From Prevotella sp. UBA4339 (GTDB taxonomy: Bacteria; Bacteroidota; Bacteroidia; Bacteroidales; Bacteroidaceae), in assembly GCA_002393725.1 (NCBI GenBank), contig DGTJ01000120.1, forward strand, positions 1,888 to 10,751: a stretch of DNA of 8,864 nucleotides, in the 5' to 3' direction. Within the stretch, counting starts at the first letter, position 1; the number at the start of each line of letters is the position of its first letter. Shown in pieces: positions 1-6,951 of the stretch. Below the pieces are notes generated by a model, which ran no database searches, had not been told where the DNA came from, and was given only the letters and a program-made list of their open reading frames with translations. A program made the position numbers and the translations under genes.

Positions 1-49
1 GGAATGTGGAATGAGAAATGTTCGAGGATGGAGAATTGTGCATTGTGCA
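1..49. repeat. Heptamer-built repeat tract, copy 1
   Basis: The first 49 bases divide into seven 7-base words: ggaatgt, ggaatga, gaaatgt, tcgagga, tggagaa, ttgtgca, ttgtgca. Bases 13-45 match 2363-2395 with one difference, and the ggaatgtggaatgagaaatgttc part also occurs in the tract at 1086-1211, always in the same orientation. The copy may continue left of the window. It ends 28 bases before the -33 box of the acyltransferase promoter. No coding role is visible here. The word structure resembles the short tandemly repeated heptanucleotides described in cyanobacteria, but no kinship is claimed. Confidence 0.75.
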
Positions 50-77
50 GCGTAATTTTGCATTAATCTTGTAATCG

Positions 78-109
78 TTTGGCTATTTGAAAGATTTTGT
101 ATATCTTTG
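78..109 (+). promoter_or_regulatory. Bacteroides-type promoter of the acyltransferase gene
   Basis: TTTG at 78-81 is followed after exactly 20 bases by TATCTTTG at 102-109. This fits the Bacteroidota housekeeping-sigma consensus (-33 TTTG, -7 TAnnTTTG). Transcription should begin a few bases after 109, very close to the GTG at 114, so the message would have almost no leader. No other match this good was seen in the gaps upstream of the minus-strand genes. Confidence 0.8.
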
Positions 110-113
110 CAGC

Positions 114-1076
114 GTGAATAAATTACTGTACTATATTATACTATCCGGCTGGTATATGTTCTCCCTGTTGCCGATGAGGGTGCATTATATCAATTCCGAT
201 ATATTGTTCTGGCTGCTTTATGGGGTATTCAGGTATCGAAGGAAGGTGGTATGGAAGAATCTGACAGAATCGTTCCCGGAGAAGAGTGAGGAGGAATTGA
301 GGAAGATAGAACGCGGATTCTACCGCTTCTTCTGTGACTATATGGTGGAGGCTGTCAAGATGATGACCATCAGCAGGGAGGAGATGAAGCGGCGGATGGT
401 GTTCAAAGGGGTGGACCAGCTGGACAAGACCGTAGAGAACGGACAGTCGGTAGTGCTCTATCTGGGTCACTACTGCAACTGGGAGTGGGTGACGTGGCTG
501 CCTCTATGGGTGACACCAAAGGCGCAGTGCGGACAGATATATCACCCGCTGGAGAACAAGGACTTCGACAGGCTCTTCCTGAGGAGCCGTGAGAGGATGG
601 GTTCTCTGTGTATCGCCATGCAGGACACACTGCGCGAGGTGATGAGATACAAGAAGGAGAACCAACCTACCATGATAGGGTATATCTCAGATCAGAAGCC
701 GTTCTGGACAAGCATTCACCACTGGGTGGACTTCCTCAATCATGACACGCCTGTGCTCACTGGTACGGAGCGCATAGCGAGGAAGATGCATCAGGTGGTG
801 TTCTATGTGGATATGCATCGCGTCAGACGAGGATACTACGAGGCAGAATTCAAGCTTATGAGTCTCGAACCGCAGAATCTGAAAGAGTTTGAACTGACGG
901 ACATGTACTTCAGCCTGTTGGAAAAGAGCATACGCAGGGCACCGGAGTTCTGGCTGTGGAGCCATGACAGATGGAAGCGCACACGAGAGGAGTTTAATGA
1001 GCGCTTTGAGGTGGTCAATGGCAAGGTGATACCTAAGGATACCGAGTTTAATCGTGAGTGCGGGCTGATTAAGTGA
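114..1076 (+). CDS. LpxL/HtrB-type lysophospholipid (lipid A late) acyltransferase
   Basis: Predicted inner-membrane acyltransferase that moves an acyl chain onto a lipid A precursor or related lipid; the exact acceptor cannot be told. From the GTG at 114 it has 320 residues, the usual size for the family. A hydrophobic N-terminal anchor (LLYYIILSGWYMFSLLP) is followed by the catalytic HX4E motif HYCNWE (H119, E124). The family-typical stretches ISDQKPFW, TGTERIARK and FWLWSHDRWKR come later. The frame is open back to a TTG at 87, but the -7 box lies at 102-109, so starts upstream of it are unlikely. GTG 114 keeps the whole anchor; ATG 156 would remove about half of it. The gene stands alone on the plus strand, between two copies of a heptamer repeat, and converges on the phosphotransferase operon. 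Family assignment is firm; substrate is inference. Confidence 0.9.
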   Translation: MNKLLYYIILSGWYMFSLLPMRVHYINSDILFWLLYGVFRYRRKVVWKNLTESFPEKSEEELRKIERGFYRFFCDYMVEAVKMMTISREEMKRRMVFKGVDQLDKTVENGQSVVLYLGHYCNWEWVTWLPLWVTPKAQCGQIYHPLENKDFDRLFLRSRERMGSLCIAMQDTLREVMRYKKENQPTMIGYISDQKPFWTSIHHWVDFLNHDTPVLTGTERIARKMHQVVFYVDMHRVRRGYYEAEFKLMSLEPQNLKEFELTDMYFSLLEKSIRRAPEFWLWSHDRWKRTREEFNERFEVVNGKVIPKDTEFNRECGLIK

Positions 1077-1085
1077 GGATGTTGC

Positions 1086-1211
1086 GAGGAAGGAGGAAGG
1101 AGAAATGTTCGTGGAATGTGGAAGGTGGAATGTGGAATGAGAAATGTTCGTGGAATGTGGAAGGTGGAATGTGGAATGAGAAATGTTCAATCTTTAATCT
1201 TCAATCTTCAA
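1086..1211. repeat. Heptamer-built repeat tract, copy 2, with 39-base tandem unit
   Basis: This tract fills the gap between two convergent genes. It opens with gaggaag-type words (1086-1099), then a 39-base unit occurs twice without change (1100-1138, 1139-1177) and begins a third time (1178-1188). Each unit is five 7-base words plus four bases. At 1184-1211 four 7-base words follow; on the minus strand they read ttgaaga, ttgaaga, ttaaaga, ttgaaca. The minus-strand gene's last codons and its TAA (1194-1196) lie inside these words. Bases 1085-1105 are identical to 2334-2354. No stem-loop terminator is visible for either gene. Confidence 0.8.
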
Positions 1212-3197
1212 TGTTTCTGGCAGGAGGCGGTTCTGGGTCATTCGGAGCATGTATTGCTGGATGATGGCTTTTAGCTCGAGCTCCATCTGAGATTCTATAG
1301 GGGTTTTGCCCTTTAGGTTGTTCTTCATCAGACGGTCGGTGAGACTGTATACTGCCTTGGTGTGAGTACCGTCGAACTGAAGCACATAGCCGTATTTCAC
1401 ATACTGATAGATGCCGTTGAGATAGTTTACTGCCCATGTGTCTTCTGCAGGGGTGTTGAGCACGTCTATGCCGAAGGCGATGTATTCCTTTGAATAGCCG
1501 AGCATGCCGAGAATGGTAGGCATGATGTCGATCTGCTGGGCTACCTTGTCGAGAAGAGCAGGTTCTCTTGTAGGGTCATATATAATAATAGGTGAACAGA
1601 AACCACCCAGGTCTGACTGGTATTCGGGATGATCGCTCATGTTGGTGTGATCGCTGGTGAGCACGAAGATGGTGTTGTTGAACCAAGGCTGACGTGATGC
1701 CTTCTCGAAAAACTTTCCAATAGCCATGTCTGTATAACGGATGCACTTATGGATGGGAAGCCCCTCTTCGGGGTAGTCTTTACTATACTTATCGGGGATG
1801 GCGAATGGGTGATGGCTTGATGCTGTGAAGACGGCGGTCATGAACGGCTCCTTCATCTTCGTCATCTCGTCGGCATAATACTGAAGGAACGGCTCGTCCC
1901 AGATGGCCCATGTTCCGTCGAAGTCGTCTGTGCCTCGCGATGCCTCATATTCCGTTCGTCCGAAATAATGCTTGAAGCCGGTCTTGTTGGCGAAAGCCTG
2001 AAAGCCCATCGAGCCGTTTTGTGCCCCATGGAAGAAGGCCGTCTCATAGCCCTCTGCTGCCAGAATGCCCGCCAGTCCGGTGTAGTCGTTCATCGATGCG
2101 GGGGTGAGGAAGAACGGCTCTACGAACATCGGTATGCTCGACAGGATGCTCGGCATGCCGTCGATGCTCTTCCTGCCGTTGCAGTAACTGTGGCTGAAGG
2201 TAGTGCTCTTGCTGATGAGGGTATCTACGTAGGGGGTGTAGCCTTTGTATCTGCCGCCTTCAAGGTCTTTGTTCAGGGCTCCGATGTATTCTCTGCCGAA
2301 GCTCTCGACGATGAGGATGACGATGTTCTTTTTCGAGGAAGGAGGAAGGAGAAAGGAGGAAGGAGAAATGTTTGAGGATGGAGAATTGTGCATTGAGTTC
2401 CGGTGGAGAGGGGTGTAGATTGAATCCAGACGGGAGGTGGAGGAGAAGTAATTGGGGACGATGAAGACGCTCTTGCCGATGGTGCGGATGAGGGAGAAAG
2501 GGGTGTTGAGCACCAGGGCAGCATCGGTGGGGCGCTGGGCGTATTGGTTGGCATTGGATACGGTGATGGGACGGACAGCTGTCGTAAAGCCACCGCGCAT
2601 ACCGGCAATGCATAGGGGAACGGAGAGTATCAGGGCTGCGGTAGTGGCGATGTAGTAACGGCGGAGACTGACAGTGGGCTTGGGAGTGATGCTGGGATTG
2701 AGAGTAGCGTAGGGCTTTGGAGTGGCGTAGAGTCGCCATAGCAGGAACATGATGACTGCAAACAGGAGGACAAGATACCAGTGGTTGAGAAACTCTGTGC
2801 CTATGATGCTCGCAAGGTTGCCCTCGTTGGAGAATTCACCGAATACCGTTGTGGTAGTGCGGCGCATGGTGTATTGGAAATATACGGAGTCGGCAAGGTT
2901 GATGGCGAGGGCAAGGCCGTTGACTATGAGGTAGAGCCATTTGCAGAACATGTGGTATCCCTTGCGCTCTTTCTTATGAAAGGGCAGCAGCATCAGCACG
3001 ATGTAGAGTGCATTGGTGTATATGATGGCAGAGGTGTCGAAAAGGAGTCCGCCTCTGAAGATGTCGGGGGTATAGCTGAAATAACTGGCATTCTCGAGAT
3101 AATACTCGCATCGTGCTATCTGATATATAATGTATATGAGCAGCAGATTCCATACTGTCGCTGTCACCGTTGTCGTATTTTTATTCTTCCACCACAT
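1194..3197 (-). CDS. Membrane phosphotransferase, LTA synthase/MdoB/sulfatase family (second copy)
   Basis: Predicted inner-membrane enzyme of the alkaline phosphatase superfamily (COG1368-like, sulfatase fold). Relatives move phosphoglycerol or phosphoethanolamine from phospholipids to envelope glycans or lipids. Length is 667 residues. About five membrane segments lie near 13-30, 57-73, 84-104, 138-157 and 182-200, followed by an RGG motif. The extracytoplasmic catalytic domain starts near 291: IVILIVESFG (metal ligand E298), NGRKSIDG (probable nucleophile S344 in place of the LtaS threonine) and TSDHTNMSDH (D516, H517). ATG 3197 lies 9 bases after the previous gene's stop, so the two are probably co-transcribed. 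Oddities: residues ~268-288 come from a heptamer repeat, the loop at ~158-178 carries hexapeptide repeats, and the final codons and stop lie in another heptamer tract. Family is firm; substrate unknown. Confidence 0.88.
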   Translation of the reverse strand: MWWKNKNTTTVTATVWNLLLIYIIYQIARCEYYLENASYFSYTPDIFRGGLLFDTSAIIYTNALYIVLMLLPFHKKERKGYHMFCKWLYLIVNGLALAINLADSVYFQYTMRRTTTTVFGEFSNEGNLASIIGTEFLNHWYLVLLFAVIMFLLWRLYATPKPYATLNPSITPKPTVSLRRYYIATTAALILSVPLCIAGMRGGFTTAVRPITVSNANQYAQRPTDAALVLNTPFSLIRTIGKSVFIVPNYFSSTSRLDSIYTPLHRNSMHNSPSSNISPSSFLLPPSSKKNIVILIVESFGREYIGALNKDLEGGRYKGYTPYVDTLISKSTTFSHSYCNGRKSIDGMPSILSSIPMFVEPFFLTPASMNDYTGLAGILAAEGYETAFFHGAQNGSMGFQAFANKTGFKHYFGRTEYEASRGTDDFDGTWAIWDEPFLQYYADEMTKMKEPFMTAVFTASSHHPFAIPDKYSKDYPEEGLPIHKCIRYTDMAIGKFFEKASRQPWFNNTIFVLTSDHTNMSDHPEYQSDLGGFCSPIIIYDPTREPALLDKVAQQIDIMPTILGMLGYSKEYIAFGIDVLNTPAEDTWAVNYLNGIYQYVKYGYVLQFDGTHTKAVYSLTDRLMKNNLKGKTPIESQMELELKAIIQQYMLRMTQNRLLPETLKIED
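2334..2395. repeat. Heptamer-built repeat, copy 3, inside a coding region
   Basis: On the minus strand this reads as eight consecutive 7-base words plus most of a ninth: caatgca, caattct, ccatcct, caaacat, ttctcct, tcctcct, ttctcct, tcctcct, tcctcg. Bases 2363-2395 match 13-45 with one difference, and 2334-2354 equal 1085-1105. The stretch is translated in frame as about 21 residues rich in Ser and Pro (NSPSSNISPSSFLLPPSS), between the membrane part and the catalytic domain of the 667-aa phosphotransferase. Confidence 0.85.
2676..2729. repeat. Three imperfect 18-base repeats in a coding region
   Basis: Three 18-base units (2676-2693, 2694-2711, 2712-2729) encode the hexapeptides YATPKP, YATLNP and SITPKP in the minus-strand 667-aa phosphotransferase. 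They fall in the loop between its fourth and fifth predicted membrane segments. Each unit begins with ggg on the plus strand. The unit length keeps the frame, so copy number could change without breaking the protein. Confidence 0.7.
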
Positions 3198-3206
3198 AAT
3201 ACTGTC

Positions 3207-5024
3207 TTATCTTTTATCGAGGTCTCTTGATGCTGCCTGGAGTATAGCTTTGCCAATGTTGATGTCGCCGCTGCCTTTAACCTTCTTATGGCTGTTAAGG
3301 TCGTAGAAGGTGAATCCGGTGCTGTCTACAGTAGAGAATCCCTCGGTGACGGTATTTATTGCCAGGGGGTATTTGTAGCTCTTGCTGAGCACATCACGAC
3401 TGAATGTGTATGCATCGTGGTTGAGCATCAGCTGTGCCAGAAGTGTGGCAGGCAGGTCGGTCTGGTTGCAGATGGCTTCTATCCTTCGTGGCTCCTTTAC
3501 GGCTCCGCCTATCCATATCATCGGGATATGGTTCTTCAGGGGGTGCAGGTCGTCGATCTCTTTGTGGCGGATACCGTGATCTGGGAGGAGTATCACCAGC
3601 GTATTCTTCCATACCGGTGACTTCTTAAGCCGTGCGACATAGTTGCCTATGCACTGGTCGAGATAGTAGAAGGCATTGAGCACCTCGTCGTCGAAGTGGT
3701 GTATAGGCACGTCCCACGGTTCATGGCTGCTGAGTGTGGAGTATCCTATTAGGTATGGCGACTTCAGCGAGGTCGACATCTGGTAAAGTGTCTCGAAGGT
3801 GATATCGTCGCGGACACCCCATTTGGCAGAACTCTGCTTGGAAGCCTCGTAGTCGGCCTTCCATTTCAGATTCTCAAAACCTCCGGCAACGAGATAGCTG
3901 CGCATCTTGGTGAAGTTGATGTCGCCGCCATAGAGATAGTGGGTGCTGTAGCCACGCTCGTCTCTGAGGGTCTTGGCGATGCAGGGCAGGTTGCGCGTCT
4001 TGGCAGGCATCTTCATCACCGACATCGTGGGGAAGGAGGGATAACCGCTGTAGGTGCATACCGTACCCCTGTCGGTACGCCATGAGTTGGCATAGCAGTT
4101 GGTGAAGTAGATACCCTCCTTGGCGAGACTGTTGAGACAGGGGGTGATGTCGTCTCTGCCGCTGATCTCAGTAAACTGTCCCCCGCAGCTCTCCATGAGG
4201 ATCACGATGATGTTTGGTGTCTGGGTATTCAGAAGGGTGTCGGTATCTATGCTTTCTGTGCTGTAGATGCCGTTAATGATCCTGCGGCACTCTGCATCAC
4301 TCATGAAGTCATAGCTGGTATTCTTGCTTGCAGTACCCTCCAGCGATGCCAGGAAACTGAATACTGGATTGACAGCCGAGTGGTTCAGGAATTGATTCGG
4401 GGAGAAATATACCTGCCCGATGTTGGTAGTTGATTCATCCAGACCACCTCTGATACCTATTATTATTAGTGGTATAAAGATGATATAAAGGATAGTCTCC
4501 TTCACCTTCGTAGCGATTCTGCCTGTGCGTTTCTGCCTATCCCGACTTGTACGGAGAGTGTTCATGTATCCGGAGAAGATAAGGAGTGTAATAATGAGGA
4601 AAGCAGCTATTCGCCATACGATGTAGGCTGTCGTAACACTTGCTGCTGCCTCATTTGGCGTCTCAAGATATCCCAGACATGATGCGTCGAGCTTGAATCC
4701 CCAGAAAGGATAGAGGCTGGCATCAGCCACAAAGGCCAGTGCAAACGCTATTGATATCAGCAGGAAATACACGTAGAGCACGCGCTTGAACCACTTGCCG
4801 GAGAGCCATACGCTGACGATGGTCAGCAGGAACGGGAGGATAAAGAAGTATAGTGCCGTAGACAGGTCAAGACTTATACCGTGATACAGTACCTGCCACA
4901 TGTCTGCTGCTGTAAGCACAGGCGTAGCATCGTGGCATGCGAGCATGAATACCACCTTTGCGATGCAGAATACCAGCACCGTCCATAAATATGTCCTTAT
5001 CAGAAATCCCAGTCTCTCAGCCAT
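3207..5024 (-). CDS. Membrane phosphotransferase, LTA synthase/MdoB/sulfatase family (first copy)
   Basis: Predicted inner-membrane phosphoglycerol or phosphoethanolamine transferase of the sulfatase superfamily. The frame is open back to an ATG at 5090, but its first 22 residues would overlap the exporter gene and look like its out-of-frame shadow. ATG 5024 lies 4 bases after the exporter's TAG and starts MAERLGFLIRTYLW directly before the first membrane segment, giving 605 residues. About five membrane segments precede an IRGG motif. The catalytic domain then shows IIVILMESCGG (metal ligand E278), SWRTDRGTVCTYSGYP (probable nucleophile T317) and LLPDHG (D482, H483). Compared with the next gene, the nucleophile context (RTDRG versus GRKSID) and metal site (PDHG versus SDHT) differ clearly, so the two probably act on different substrates rather than being a recent duplication. 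The tight spacing implies co-transcription with the exporter. Substrate unknown. Confidence 0.88.
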   Translation of the reverse strand: MAERLGFLIRTYLWTVLVFCIAKVVFMLACHDATPVLTAADMWQVLYHGISLDLSTALYFFILPFLLTIVSVWLSGKWFKRVLYVYFLLISIAFALAFVADASLYPFWGFKLDASCLGYLETPNEAAASVTTAYIVWRIAAFLIITLLIFSGYMNTLRTSRDRQKRTGRIATKVKETILYIIFIPLIIIGIRGGLDESTTNIGQVYFSPNQFLNHSAVNPVFSFLASLEGTASKNTSYDFMSDAECRRIINGIYSTESIDTDTLLNTQTPNIIVILMESCGGQFTEISGRDDITPCLNSLAKEGIYFTNCYANSWRTDRGTVCTYSGYPSFPTMSVMKMPAKTRNLPCIAKTLRDERGYSTHYLYGGDINFTKMRSYLVAGGFENLKWKADYEASKQSSAKWGVRDDITFETLYQMSTSLKSPYLIGYSTLSSHEPWDVPIHHFDDEVLNAFYYLDQCIGNYVARLKKSPVWKNTLVILLPDHGIRHKEIDDLHPLKNHIPMIWIGGAVKEPRRIEAICNQTDLPATLLAQLMLNHDAYTFSRDVLSKSYKYPLAINTVTEGFSTVDSTGFTFYDLNSHKKVKGSGDINIGKAILQAASRDLDKR

Positions 5025-5028
5025 ACTT

Positions 5029-6858
5029 CTATACCTGTTGCATGTCGTGTAGTTTCTTGTAATATCCGTCGAATGAGAGCAATTCGTCATGCGTGCCTCG
5101 CTCCACTATCCGTCCGTCATGCAGCACACATATCTCATCGGCATTCTTAATAGTGCTCAGCCGGTGGGCGATAGCCACTGTGGTGCGAGTCTTCATCAGC
5201 CGTTCGAGGGCATCCTGCACCAGTCGCTCGCTCTCTGTGTCGAGAGCCGAGGTTGCCTCGTCGAGGATGAGGATGGGCGGGTTCTTCAGTATGGCTCTTG
5301 CTATGCTGACACGCTGGCGCTGCCCTCCGCTGAGGCGACCTCCGCGATCGCCTATGTTGGTGTCGAAGCCGGCCTCTGATGCCGTGATGAAGTCGTAGGC
5401 ATTGGCTATGCGTGCTGCCTCTTCTATCTCTTCCTGTGTGGCATTGTCAACACCGAAGGAGATGTTGTTGCGGAAGGTGTCGTTGAAGAGTATTGCCTCC
5501 TGATTGACGTTGCCTATCAGCTTCCGCAGGTCGTGTACTCCGAGGTCTTTCACGTTGATGCCGTCGATGAGCACCTCACCCTCCTGAACATCGTAGTAGC
5601 GCGGGATGAGGTCTACGAGTGTCGACTTCCCGCTGCCACTCTGCCCCACCAGGGCTATCGTCTTTCCTTTGGGGATAGTGAGGTTGATATCCTTCAGCAC
5701 CCACTGGTCGGCATACTTAAAGCTTACGTTACGGAACTCTATCTGGTGGTCGAAGTGGTTGAGCCGCTTAGGTATCGCAGGATCCTTGATGGCATTCTCA
5801 GCCATCAGGATCTTGTCTACACGTTCCATTGAGGCCAGTCCCTTGGGGATGTTGTAGCCTGCCTTCGAGAAGTCCTTCAGAGGGTTGATGATAGAATAGA
5901 GCATCACCATGTAATAGATGAATATAGGTCCTGAGAGGGTGCCGGCCTTCAGCACGAGTACACCTCCGAACCACAGCACGATGACAATCATCACCGTCCC
6001 CAGGAACTCCGACATCGGATGAGCCGACGACTGACGGATGTTCACCCGCATGATATCGTTGCGGTAGGCGGAGTTGATATTGTCGAAGCGTCGGTTCATC
6101 TTCTCTTCGGCATTGAAGGCCTTGATGATTCGCAGGCCTCCGAGAGTCTCTTCCACCTGGCTCATCGTGTCGCTCCAGAGTCCCTGAGCCTTGATGGACT
6201 GTGCCTTCAGCTTACGTCCTACCCAGCCCATAAACCAGCCCATGACGGGCACGATGACCAGTGTGAACAGTGTCAGCTCCCAGGAGATGAAGAGCAGCAC
6301 GGCGAAATATCCGATAATCAGGATGGGGTTCTTGAAGAGCATCTCAAGACTCGACATGATGGAGTTCTCTATCTCCTGCACATCACCGCTCATACGGGCA
6401 ATGATGTCGCCCTTGCGCTCCTCGCTGAAGAATCCTAAGGGCAGGGAGGTGATCTTCTGATATAGCTGGTTGCGGATGTCGCGAACCACACCGGTACGGA
6501 TGGGCACGATGGTGGCTGATGAGAGGAAGTAGGCTCCTGTCTTGAGGAAAGTGGTGGCGGCAAGGAAGAGTCCGATGACGAGGAGGGTGGTCGTGGCTCC
6601 CCAGTCGGCTATCATGCCGTTGACGTAGTAGTTCATGTTGTTCATCAGCACGTCTTGGATGTTGGTCCAGTCCCATGACATAAGTGATGTGGCTGCTTTG
6701 CCGTCGCCTGTCTTGAAGATTATCTGCAGGATGGGGATGAGGGCGGCAAAGGAGAAGATGTTTAGTATCACCGACAGGATGTTGAATATCACTGAGGCAA
6801 TCAGGTATTTCTTGTATGGTGGGACAAAGCGCTTTAGTACGCTGAGGAATTCTTTCAT
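5029..6858 (-). CDS. MsbA-like ABC exporter (fused permease and ATPase)
   Basis: Half-transporter of the type-I exporter family, expected to form a homodimer in the inner membrane and flip or export a lipid or lipid-linked compound. Length is 609 residues, usual for MsbA-like proteins. The N-terminal ~330 residues form a six-helix membrane domain starting near SVIFNILSVILNIFSFAAL. The nucleotide-binding domain has Walker A GQSGSGKST (405-413, K411), signature LSGGQ (509-513), Walker B ILILDE (D533, E534), D-loop SALD and switch histidine AHR (H565), so it appears catalytically intact. ATG 6858 is taken because MKEFLSVLKRFVPPYKKYL is a typical start for these proteins. It heads a tight cluster with the two phosphotransferases downstream, suggesting its cargo feeds envelope modification. 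MsbA itself (lipid A core flippase) is possible, but Bacteroidota carry several similar paralogues, so no symbol is given. Confidence 0.92.
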   Translation of the reverse strand: MKEFLSVLKRFVPPYKKYLIASVIFNILSVILNIFSFAALIPILQIIFKTGDGKAATSLMSWDWTNIQDVLMNNMNYYVNGMIADWGATTTLLVIGLFLAATTFLKTGAYFLSSATIVPIRTGVVRDIRNQLYQKITSLPLGFFSEERKGDIIARMSGDVQEIENSIMSSLEMLFKNPILIIGYFAVLLFISWELTLFTLVIVPVMGWFMGWVGRKLKAQSIKAQGLWSDTMSQVEETLGGLRIIKAFNAEEKMNRRFDNINSAYRNDIMRVNIRQSSAHPMSEFLGTVMIVIVLWFGGVLVLKAGTLSGPIFIYYMVMLYSIINPLKDFSKAGYNIPKGLASMERVDKILMAENAIKDPAIPKRLNHFDHQIEFRNVSFKYADQWVLKDINLTIPKGKTIALVGQSGSGKSTLVDLIPRYYDVQEGEVLIDGINVKDLGVHDLRKLIGNVNQEAILFNDTFRNNISFGVDNATQEEIEEAARIANAYDFITASEAGFDTNIGDRGGRLSGGQRQRVSIARAILKNPPILILDEATSALDTESERLVQDALERLMKTRTTVAIAHRLSTIKNADEICVLHDGRIVERGTHDELLSFDGYYKKLHDMQQV

Positions 6859-6867
6859 TTCTTAATT

Positions 6868-6918
6868 ATTTCAACGGATTATTTATTTCTACGGATTATT
6901 TACCTCTACGGATTATAG
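6868..6918. repeat. 17-base tandem repeat array, three units
   Basis: Three units of 17 bases (6868-6884, 6885-6901, 6902-6918) share the core acggattat; examples are atttcaacggattattt and atttctacggattattt. The last unit overlaps the outer part of the left inverted-repeat arm. The array lies immediately upstream of the exporter's start codon, so it sits in that gene's leader if transcription comes from upstream. Confidence 0.8.
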
Positions 6919-6951
6919 GATAATGGGATTTTATTCCTGACGGAATGGATT
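6901..6951. repeat. Left arm of 51-base inverted repeat
   Basis: These 51 bases are the reverse complement of 7459-7509 at 49 of 51 positions. The arm contains the last codons and TAA stop (6931-6933) of the minus-strand GxxExxY gene, giving the protein end NPFRQE, while the other arm lies outside that gene upstream. In a transcript covering both arms, one of the two differences would be a G-U pair and the other a G-A mismatch. Confidence 0.9.

Noticed and set aside
87..113. TTG at 87 as the acyltransferase start
   Set aside because: It lies upstream of the -7 promoter box at 102-109, so it would not be in the transcript, and the added residues are not typical of the family.
1100..1188. CRISPR-like regular repeats
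   Set aside because: The 39-base units are directly adjacent with no unique spacers, only two are complete, and no cas genes are in the window.
687..1190. Long minus-strand frame with NISHSTFHLPHST repeats
   Set aside because: It lies antisense to the well-supported acyltransferase. Its repeated N-terminus is only the heptamer tract translated, and the rest resembles no known protein.
1077..1193. Shared terminator between the convergent genes
   Set aside because: The gap is purine-rich repeat on one strand with no GC-rich stem followed by a T run in either direction.
1073..1264. Plus-strand frame overlapping the acyltransferase stop by four bases, with KCSWNVEGGMWNE twice
   Set aside because: It is a translation of the 39-base non-coding repeat followed by the antisense of the phosphotransferase end. 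There is no domain or family signal.
5025..5090. Upstream ATG at 5090 as start of the first phosphotransferase
   Set aside because: The extra 22 residues are the out-of-frame reading of the exporter's 3' end, and ATG 5024 gives a 4-base gap and a normal N-terminus.
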